A model generated the notes under the pieces. That model saw nothing but the letters and a program-made list of their open reading frames with translations, was not told where the DNA came from and did no database searches. DNA of 6,364 bases. It comes from Ruminococcus sp. Its GTDB lineage: Bacteria > Bacillota > Clostridia > Oscillospirales > Ruminococcaceae. This document shows, piece after piece, positions 1-4,772 of the stretch (position 1 is its first letter; every line of letters starts with the position of its first letter). The stretch is taken from the NCBI GenBank assembly GCA_003446315.1, contig DMBA01000272.1, positions 1 through 6,364 of the forward strand, in the 5' to 3' direction. The position numbers and the translations under genes were made by a program.

Positions 1-1226
1 CGGTCGCCGAGCCAGTTGCGGATCTGACCTGCAAATGTATCGACTGCCTTCGGCTTATCGGAGATAAAGAAGACGGTTTCGCCGTCCTTGATGCCGGAGA
101 GCTGACGGATCTCGTCACGCTGCGCATCGGAGAGGAACTTGTCGATCGGGCCCTTGAAGTTTGCCTGACCTTCCACAGCGGTCAGATATCCAAGACCCTT
201 CATGCCGATGGAAGTAGCGAATTTGAGGGAATCCTCAAAGAACTTCTTGGAGCAGCCTGCGCAGTTTGCAACAATGCCGCGCACGGGCTTGCCTTTGAAG
301 ATCGGGAAATCGACATTTGCGAAGAAGTCTGTCAGGTCAATGATCTCCAGCGGATTGCGCAGATCGGGCTTATCAGAGCCGTATTTGAGCATTGCATCTC
401 TATAGGTGATGCGCTCAAACGGTGCATCGGAGATCTTTGCATCCGGCTTAAACTTCTTAAAGGTATCGGAGATGACTTCTTCGCAGACAGCGAGCACTTC
501 ATCCTGTGTTGCGAATGCCATTTCGAAGTCGAGCTGATAGAACTCACCGGGCGAACGATCCTGACGCGCATCCTCATCGCGGAAGCACGGAGCGACCTGA
601 TAATACTTATTGAAGCCGGAGACCATCAGAAGCTGCTTGAACTGCTGCGGAGCCTGCGGAAGTGCATAGAATGTGCCCTTGTGCTTTCTGCTGGGGACGA
701 GGAAATCACGCGCACCTTCCGGAGAAGAAGCGGTGAGGATCGGTGTCTGGATATCGAGGAAGCCGAGGTCTTCCATTTTGCGGCGCAGATAGGTGATGAC
801 TTTCGAGCGCAGAATGATATTCTCATGGATCTTCGGATTGCGCAGATCAAGATAACGATATTTCAGGCGCACTTCCTCACGGGTATCCATTGATTCGGCA
901 GGGATAAACGGCAGCATGGATTTCGAGGGGCCGAGCAGCTCCATTTCTTCCACATGCACTTCAACAAGACCTGTTTCGAGTTTGGGGTCAACGGTTTCGG
1001 CATCACGCTCCACGACCTTTCCGGTCACGGAGATGACACACTCTCTGCCGATGCCTTTGAGCATGCTGTCATCGTGGAAAACGACCTGTGTAATGCCGGT
1101 CTCATCACGGAGTGCGAGGAACAAAACGCCGCCGTGATCGCGGATGGTATCGACCCAGCCGGCAAGGGATACGGTCTGACCGATGTTTTCCTTGCGCAGC
1201 GCGTTGCACATAACGGTACGGTACAT
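1..1226 (-). CDS. aspS: Aspartyl-tRNA synthetase (AspRS), 5' part, truncated at the window edge
   Basis: Class II aminoacyl-tRNA synthetase that activates aspartate with ATP and loads it on tRNA in the cytoplasm. I translated 408 codons from the ATG at 1226; the frame stays open to base 1. Residues 1-105 form the anticodon-binding OB fold (GWVDTIRDHGG at 23-33). The catalytic core follows, with conserved YRYLDLRNP (123-131), SSPEGARDFLVPSR (167-180), QAPQQFKQLL (191-200) and motif 2 from FRDEDARQDRSPGEF (215-229) into YQLDFE. Residues from about 300 match the bacterial GAD insertion domain (GMKGLGYL, GPIDKFL, FFISDKPKAV). Bacterial AspRS is usually near 590 residues, so about 180 are missing, including motif 3. 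The PGEFYQLD form of motif 2 recalls alphaproteobacterial AspRS more than the E. coli form. His31 lies in the OB fold where discriminating enzymes such as E. coli AspRS carry Leu. An AAGGAG site 8 nt upstream fixes the start. Expression is controlled by the T-box leader. Confidence 0.97.
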   Translation of the reverse strand, partial: MYRTVMCNALRKENIGQTVSLAGWVDTIRDHGGVLFLALRDETGITQVVFHDDSMLKGIGRECVISVTGKVVERDAETVDPKLETGLVEVHVEEMELLGPSKSMLPFIPAESMDTREEVRLKYRYLDLRNPKIHENIILRSKVITYLRRKMEDLGFLDIQTPILTASSPEGARDFLVPSRKHKGTFYALPQAPQQFKQLLMVSGFNKYYQVAPCFRDEDARQDRSPGEFYQLDFEMAFATQDEVLAVCEEVISDTFKKFKPDAKISDAPFERITYRDAMLKYGSDKPDLRNPLEIIDLTDFFANVDFPIFKGKPVRGIVANCAGCSKKFFEDSLKFATSIGMKGLGYLTAVEGQANFKGPIDKFLSDAQRDEIRQLSGIKDGETVFFISDKPKAVDTFAGQIRNWLGD

Positions 1227-1234
1227 AAAAAATA

Positions 1235-1240
1235 CTCCTT
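1235..1240 (-). promoter_or_regulatory. Ribosome binding site of aspS
   Basis: AAGGAG on the minus strand, 8 nt before the ATG at 1226. It lies just after the terminator T-run of the T-box leader, so ribosomes can reach it only on read-through transcripts. Confidence 0.85.
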
Positions 1241-1256
1241 CCAGAACTGAAAAAAT

Positions 1257-1302
1257 AAAAAACGCCCCAAAGCAGTCTGTTCTCTGAGACTGCTTCGGGA
1301 CG
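1257..1302 (-). terminator. Intrinsic terminator of the T-box leader
   Basis: The minus-strand arms at 1302-1287 and 1278-1263 form a 16-bp stem with two G-T wobbles around an 8-nt loop (1286-1279). A run of six T follows (1262-1257). The 5' arm contains CGTCCCG, needed by the antiterminator, so the two structures exclude each other, as expected for a T-box. Confidence 0.95.
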
Positions 1303-1530
1303 AGCATTTCGGTTGCATGAAAAAGCCCGCGGTGCCACCCGATTTAACCGGATACCGCCTGTGCGACCAGCGGGAAACGGTTCACTTTTTGGGGCATATT
1401 TCGGATTGAGCGCCGCATATAAGCAGACGCGGGAGTGTTGCCGCAGCCGCAGATCTCGTGACAATGCTTTCAGCCCGGGGCGTTGTCTCTCTGACCGAAA
1501 CCGTATTGCAGAACGGGTCTCCTGATACTT

Positions 1531-1559
1531 ATTTTAGTGCATTTTCGCAGATTTGTCAA
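1531..1559 (-). promoter_or_regulatory. Sigma-A-type promoter of the aspS T-box transcript
   Basis: On the minus strand, TTGACA (1559-1554) is a perfect -35 box. A 17-nt spacer leads to TAAAAT (1536-1531) as the -10 box. Transcription should start near 1524, giving a leader of about 300 nt, normal for a T-box. Confidence 0.9.
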
Positions 1560-1619
1560 GCAAATTTGCCCGCCGCGGGGGATGAAGTCTCATTTTTTCC
1601 GTTCTTCACAAAATGTGCA

Positions 1620-1649
1620 TTGACAAACATCCTAAAAATGTGATATAAT
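1620..1649 (+). promoter_or_regulatory. Sigma-A-type promoter of the rubrerythrin gene
   Basis: TTGACA (1620-1625), an 18-nt spacer and TATAAT (1644-1649) form a strong consensus promoter with a predicted start near 1656. It diverges from the aspS promoter; the two -35 boxes are 60 nt apart. The sequence AAAATGTG occurs twice around the -35 box (1610-1617 and 1635-1642), a possible but unproven operator. No clear PerR box is seen. Confidence 0.9.
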
Positions 1650-1654
1650 ATGGA

Positions 1655-1676
1655 CATGACGCGGAAGGCGCTCATG
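1655..1676 (+). other. Hairpin at the predicted 5' end of the rubrerythrin mRNA
   Basis: CATGA (1655-1659) pairs with TCATG (1672-1676) and CGC (1660-1662) with GCG (1668-1670), leaving a GGAAG loop and one bulged C. Because transcription should start at about 1656, this hairpin would sit at the extreme 5' end of the mRNA, where such structures often protect against decay. It does not cover the ribosome binding site (AAAGGAGGA, 1692-1700). Confidence 0.45.
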
Positions 1677-1707
1677 AAAATCATCATATCTAAAGGAGGA
1701 TACGATC

Positions 1708-2247
1708 ATGGAATTGAAGGGATCCAGAACAGAAGCGAATCTGATGGCAGCATTTGCCGGTGAATCACAGGCACGCAATAAGTACACCTATTTTGCATCG
1801 AAGGCACGCAAGGAAGGTTATGTACAGATCGCAGAGATCTTTGAAGAAACTGCGAACAATGAAAAGGAACATGCAAAGATCTGGTTCAAGGAACTCAACG
1901 GCGGTGAGATTCCGGATACGATTGCAAATCTCAAGGCAGCAGCAGACGGCGAAAACTACGAATGGACAGATATGTATGTCGAATTCGCAAAGGTTGCAAA
2001 GGAAGAAGGCTTTAACCGTATTGCAGCGCTGTTCGAGATGGTCGGCAAGATCGAGAAGGTGCATGAGGAGCGTTATCGCAAGCTGCTTGCAAACGTGGAA
2101 GGCGGTCTGGTATTCTCCCGTGACGGTGACATGATCTGGGAATGCAGCAACTGCGGTCATATCGTGATCGGTAAGAAGGCACCGCAGGTATGTCCGGTTT
2201 GCGCACATCCGCAGGCATATTTCAAGCTGCGTGCAGAAAACTTCTGA
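1708..2247 (+). CDS. rbr: Rubrerythrin (diiron peroxidase with rubredoxin domain)
   Basis: Cytoplasmic non-haem iron protein that reduces hydrogen peroxide to water in anaerobes, with electrons from NADH via rubredoxin or similar carriers. At 179 residues it has the normal family length. Residues 1-140 are the ferritin-like four-helix bundle, with the family start [20 protein letters not shown]. Likely iron ligands are E19, E52xxH55, E82xxE85 and E116xxH119. Residues 144-179 are the C-terminal rubredoxin-like domain with C146xxC149 and C162xxC165, which should hold one Fe(Cys)4 centre. All expected ligands are present, so the protein should be active. AAAGGAGGA lies 7 nt before the ATG. The gene has its own promoter and terminator and is therefore monocistronic. 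The high-consensus promoter fits constitutive or strong expression, as often seen for oxidative-stress defence in gut Clostridia; the regulator cannot be read from the sequence. Confidence 0.98.
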   Translation: MELKGSRTEANLMAAFAGESQARNKYTYFASKARKEGYVQIAEIFEETANNEKEHAKIWFKELNGGEIPDTIANLKAAADGENYEWTDMYVEFAKVAKEEGFNRIAALFEMVGKIEKVHEERYRKLLANVEGGLVFSRDGDMIWECSNCGHIVIGKKAPQVCPVCAHPQAYFKLRAENF

Positions 2248-2264
2248 TTGAAATAAGACAAACA

Positions 2265-2303
2265 TTGCCGGTGTGCTGAAAAAGCATGCCGGCAAATTTT
2301 TTT
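2265..2303 (+). terminator. Intrinsic terminator of rubrerythrin
   Basis: The arms 2265-2277 and 2283-2295 form a 13-bp stem with two G-T wobbles around a GAAAA loop, followed by seven T (2297-2303). It starts 17 nt after the rubrerythrin stop codon and separates that gene from the sigma factor operon. Confidence 0.95.
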
Positions 2304-2312
2304 GAAAAAAGC

Positions 2313-2340
2313 TGTAAGGTTTCGGCGGGAACGGACACTT
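2313..2340 (+). promoter_or_regulatory. Putative ECF-type promoter of the sigma factor operon
   Basis: No convincing TTGACA/TATAAT promoter is visible between the rubrerythrin terminator and the sigma gene. Instead, TGTAAGGTTT (2313-2322) follows an A-tract (2305-2310). The region before the secreted-protein gene has TGTGAGGATT in the same setting (4644-4653). TGT(A/G)AGG could be the -35 element of this operon's own sigma factor, by analogy with ECF promoters of the TGAAAC/CGTA type. The -10 part is unclear here: CACTTA begins 16 nt after the motif. A second candidate is GGGAAC at 2327-2332. Confidence 0.4.
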
Positions 2341-2387
2341 ATTAACAGGATTTGCAAATCTGAACATGAAAGAAAGGGGGAACGCAG

Positions 2388-2888
2388 ATGGAGATATTTG
2401 AAGAAATATACCGTGCACATCAGGCGGATGTGTATCGGTTTCTGATGCGGCTGACCGGCGGAAATGCAGCATTATCGGAAGAATTGACGCAGGAAACGTT
2501 TTATCGGGCGTTCCTTTCGTTTCAGAAATTCCGCGGAGAATGTCAGATGCGGACATGGCTGTGTCAGATCGCAAAAAATCTGTATGCGCATCAGATCAAG
2601 AATGAAATGCGGCAGCGCAAATATACAGAGCAGGAACAGCAGCCGCCGGATACCGGCATGCAGTCGGCGGTGGAGCAGCGGGAGCAGCTTGAACGGCTGC
2701 GGGAGGCGGTCAGCCGCTTGGAAGAACCGGCGCGTTCCGTTGCGGAATACCGGCTGTATTCGGAAATGAGTTATGCAGAGATCGCAAAGCTGCTGCATAT
2801 CAGGGAGAATACGGCAATGGTGATATTCAGCCGTGCGAAGGCAAAGATCCGAAAAACGCTGAAGGAGGAATACGGCTATGAAATATAA
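2388..2888 (+). CDS. ECF-family RNA polymerase sigma factor
   Basis: Alternative sigma factor of 166 residues, typical for the extracytoplasmic function (ECF) group, which directs RNA polymerase to stress or envelope genes. Region 2 spans residues 5-77 and includes EELTQETFYRAFLSFQKFRG (31-50), the -10 binding helix, followed by the conserved TWLCQIAKNL. A charged, Gln-rich linker follows (78-100). Region 4 spans about 101-160, with the helix-turn-helix YAEIAKLLHIRENTAMVIFS (129-148), which reads the -35 element. There is no region 1.1 or 3 and no C-terminal extension. AGAAAGGGGG ends 7 nt before the ATG. The last 11 nt overlap the next gene, an anti-sigma factor, so the two are probably translationally coupled to keep sigma and inhibitor in balance. 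The exact ECF subgroup cannot be assigned by eye. Confidence 0.96.
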   Translation: MEIFEEIYRAHQADVYRFLMRLTGGNAALSEELTQETFYRAFLSFQKFRGECQMRTWLCQIAKNLYAHQIKNEMRQRKYTEQEQQPPDTGMQSAVEQREQLERLREAVSRLEEPARSVAEYRLYSEMSYAEIAKLLHIRENTAMVIFSRAKAKIRKTLKEEYGYEI

Positions 2889-3750
2889 TTGTGAAATGAT
2901 ACGGGATCTGATGCCGCTGTGCGCAGACGGCGTTGCATCGGAATCCAGTCAGCAGGCAGTGCAGACGCATCTCCGGACATGCGTGGAATGTGCAAAGGAA
3001 TGGGAAGCGGTCAAAGGCGATTTGCAGATCCCGCTTCAGGAAGTGCAGGTGCTCCCGGCAGAAGAACGCTATCGGAAAACCGCAAAACGCTATCGGAAAA
3101 AGCGTGTGCTGCGGATCATTTACGGCTTCATCGGCATCGTGATGCTGCTGTTTGTCTTAGCATGTTCACCGCTTGCATACGGGCATCTCACAGCCCGCGG
3201 TGCGCTGCGGAGTGCGATCCGGCACAGCACATTGTCAAAGTATTCTGATTTCGAGATCGTCTGCGAAAAGAAGTGGAAAGCCTCAGAAAGAACGCTGAAC
3301 GATTCCAATGAAGATGCAATGTACTGGCTGATGGACAAAGAAGATCCGACATGCATCCGGTTTTATCAGTTTGCACGCGGCGAATGGAATTTGTATGATG
3401 AGCGTGCAAGCGGCGTGCTCCCGTATGATGCATCTGCTCCGCTGATGCTTATGGATGTTGTCACCTGTCCGGCATACGGCAATGTGATCCTGCTGCCGGT
3501 TTATGTAAATGATGCATCGGTCAAAACGGTGGAGATCACAATAGACGGTGAAACGCAGTCCGGCACGCCGAATGAAAAGGGCGTGTGTCTGCTGCAATTC
3601 CGGTTCAATGCCATGATCTATCAGCTCATGGAGAAGGGCGAATGGCAGGGAAAAGCGATGGATGCGGACGGTAATGTTTGCTGCGTGCTGGAATATGATA
3701 AAACGAAGTACGCCGCATATAAACCATATGGCTGGGTCAGACAATCATAA
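2878..3750 (+). CDS. Membrane-anchored zinc anti-sigma factor, first paralog
   Basis: Likely inhibitor that holds the ECF sigma factor encoded just upstream until an envelope signal releases it. The 290-residue protein starts with a zf-HC2/ZAS-type domain: C5, the DLMPLCADG segment and H31xxxC35xxC38, the zinc motif of this family. A basic stretch (66-77, YRKTAKRYRKKR) precedes one membrane helix at about 79-101, so the N terminus should be cytoplasmic and residues 103-290 outside. The outer part has no motif I recognise. It contains Cys at 129, 159, 197, 237, 268 and 269, and its last 80 residues align with the next gene product (VKTVEITIDGETQ; KAMDADGNV). The start at 2878 overlaps the sigma gene and has AAGGAGG (2862-2868) 9 nt upstream. 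The function is inferred from domain and position; no protease site or ligand can be assigned. Confidence 0.88.
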   Translation: MKYNCEMIRDLMPLCADGVASESSQQAVQTHLRTCVECAKEWEAVKGDLQIPLQEVQVLPAEERYRKTAKRYRKKRVLRIIYGFIGIVMLLFVLACSPLAYGHLTARGALRSAIRHSTLSKYSDFEIVCEKKWKASERTLNDSNEDAMYWLMDKEDPTCIRFYQFARGEWNLYDERASGVLPYDASAPLMLMDVVTCPAYGNVILLPVYVNDASVKTVEITIDGETQSGTPNEKGVCLLQFRFNAMIYQLMEKGEWQGKAMDADGNVCCVLEYDKTKYAAYKPYGWVRQS

Positions 3751-3767
3751 CGGAAGGGGGCACAATT

Positions 3768-4586
3768 ATGAAATACCAATGTGATATGATAGAAGACCTG
3801 ATGCTGCTTTGCGCGGAAGATACGGCATCGGCAGAAGGACGCACGGCAGTGCGGGAGCATATTGCCGAATGCAGAAACTGTTCTGAAAAATGGCACAGGC
3901 TGACGGGCAGCAGGAAAGTAGCTGCTGCAAAAAGATTCGTGCTTCCGAAGAAATGGAAGATCGGCTTGACTGCGGGCGCGGTTACGGCTTTTGCGGTGTA
4001 TCTTGCCATGCAAACGATCGTGCCGTATGCAAAGATGTATTATTTCGAATGCGGTGATACGCCGGAAGAAGCGATCGAACATGCGGTGCAGGAACGGGAA
4101 TGGGTCACGGGGCCTTATGATGCAGACCGGATCCTTGGTACATACCAGGAAGATGACGATTCCTGGTTCTGCTGGATGCTGAACGGCGGCGGATGCGGCA
4201 CATATTATGTGAATCCGTTTCACGGGCGATATTACTGCGGCGGGGAAACATCGCGGAGTCTGCCGGAGGATCTTGCGATCTGCGGCTTATGTGAACAGTC
4301 ACTCTATAAAGACGATGAAGCACAGGAAACATTATATGCGTTTTATGTCCGGAACGAAGCAGTCAAAACCATGCAAATGACGATCGGAACAGAAACACAA
4401 ACGGCAGACTGCAATGATAAGGGCTTGTGCATCATGGTGTTTTCAAAGGAAGACAGAATGATTCCGGAAAGACCTGAACGCAGCGGAACGGCAATGGATG
4501 CGGAAGGGCATGTGCTCTATACGCTGCGGGAATCGGATGCGAAAAACGGGAACACGCTGTACACATGGGAAGCGGCAGAAGAATAA
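3768..4586 (+). CDS. Membrane-anchored zinc anti-sigma factor, second paralog
   Basis: A 272-residue homolog of the preceding gene product. The N terminus (MKYQCDMIEDLMLLCAEDTA) is nearly the same, with C5, C15 and H31xxxC35xxC38 at identical positions, so it probably binds zinc and may bind the same sigma factor. One membrane helix lies at about 64-86. The outer region (87-272) has eight Cys (95, 135, 143, 157, 172, 175, 215, 221), more than its paralog, and a glycine- and aromatic-rich stretch around 133-159 (WFCWMLNGGGCGTYY). The last 80 residues match the paralog (VKTMQMTIGTETQ; TAMDAEGHV), while the middle has diverged. The gene starts 17 nt after its neighbour with GAAGGGGG 7 nt before the ATG, and it is the last gene of the operon. 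It could instead be a sensor that no longer binds sigma, or bind a different sigma; the sequence cannot decide. Confidence 0.86.
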   Translation: MKYQCDMIEDLMLLCAEDTASAEGRTAVREHIAECRNCSEKWHRLTGSRKVAAAKRFVLPKKWKIGLTAGAVTAFAVYLAMQTIVPYAKMYYFECGDTPEEAIEHAVQEREWVTGPYDADRILGTYQEDDDSWFCWMLNGGGCGTYYVNPFHGRYYCGGETSRSLPEDLAICGLCEQSLYKDDEAQETLYAFYVRNEAVKTMQMTIGTETQTADCNDKGLCIMVFSKEDRMIPERPERSGTAMDAEGHVLYTLRESDAKNGNTLYTWEAAEE

Positions 4587-4593
4587 GAAAAAA

Positions 4594-4635
4594 TGCATGC
4601 ACTGCGAAAATTTGCGGTGCATGCAAAATTTTTTT
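4594..4635 (+). terminator. Intrinsic terminator of the sigma/anti-sigma operon
   Basis: TGCATGCACTGC (4594-4605) pairs with GCGGTGCATGCA (4614-4625) over 12 bp with one T-G wobble and an 8-nt loop. Seven T follow at 4629-4635. It starts 8 nt after the second anti-sigma stop codon, so the downstream secreted-protein gene needs its own promoter. Confidence 0.94.
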
Positions 4636-4643
4636 GAAAAATG

Positions 4644-4670
4644 TGTGAGGATTGGAAAAGAGATACCGTA
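4644..4670 (+). promoter_or_regulatory. Putative ECF-type promoter of the secreted Ig-like protein gene
   Basis: TGTGAGGATT (4644-4653) follows an A-tract (4637-4641). A CGTA tetramer (4667-4670) lies 16 nt after TGTGAGG, the spacing and -10 core expected of many ECF promoters. The upstream block is almost the same as that before the sigma gene. No sigma-A promoter is evident in the 137 nt between terminator and gene. The predicted leader is about 95 nt. A weak hairpin CACAG/CTGTG lies at 4721-4735. Confidence 0.45.
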
Positions 4671-4772
4671 TACAAAGACAGGAAGGCAAATAACCGGTTG
4701 CTGATTTCCGTAAAGGCGGCACAGCGTGACTGTGTCTGAATAAAAAACACATACATTACAGGAGGTATTATT

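Larger units (their letters stand above)
1227..1524 (-). ncRNA. T-box riboswitch leader of aspS
   Basis: A transcription-attenuation leader that senses uncharged tRNA: uncharged tRNA stabilises an antiterminator and allows aspS read-through. The T-box core GGGTGGCACCGCGG lies at 1340-1327 and matches the family consensus. The antiterminator can form between its CGGG and the CCCG in CGTCCCG (1302-1296), a segment that is also the 5' arm of the terminator. The TGGC bulge should pair with the tRNA acceptor end NCCA when the discriminator base is G, as in tRNA-Asp and tRNA-Asn. Stem I elements include AGAGAG (1492-1487), the apical GGGCTGAAAGC region (1476-1466) and a possible base pairing GGAG (1522-1519) with CTCC (1435-1432). 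A Stem III-like hairpin closes with AACCG (1382-1378) and CGGTT (1350-1346). The specifier codon is not certain; see findings. The 5' end is inferred from the promoter. Confidence 0.94.

Noticed and set aside
1105..1464. Open frames of about 100 residues on both strands over the aspS leader
   Set aside because: The region is explained by the T-box riboswitch, whose promoter, T-box core and terminator are all clear.
1569..1603. GC-rich hairpin CCCG-CCG-CGGG and a nearby T-run (1593-1598) as a terminator between the divergent promoters
   Set aside because: The stem is only 4 bp and the T-run is 13 nt away; no gene ends here, because both neighbours start from this region.
1765..2574. Minus-strand open frame of 269 residues across rubrerythrin and the sigma gene start
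   Set aside because: It lies opposite two clear genes, crosses a strong terminator, has no ribosome binding site of note and gives a Cys/Phe-rich sequence without family features.
3150..3180. LLFVLACS in the first anti-sigma protein as a lipoprotein signal (Cys96)
   Set aside because: It lies inside an internal membrane helix about 80 residues from the N terminus and after a cytoplasmic zinc domain, so it cannot be a lipobox.
3621..4223. Minus-strand open frame of 200 residues across the two anti-sigma genes
   Set aside because: It is antisense to two well-supported paralogs and spans their junction; its Arg/Cys/His-rich composition is typical of a shadow frame.
4721..4735. CACAG/CTGTG hairpin in the leader of the secreted-protein gene as a riboswitch or terminator
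   Set aside because: A 5-bp stem without a T-run or other conserved structure could occur by chance.
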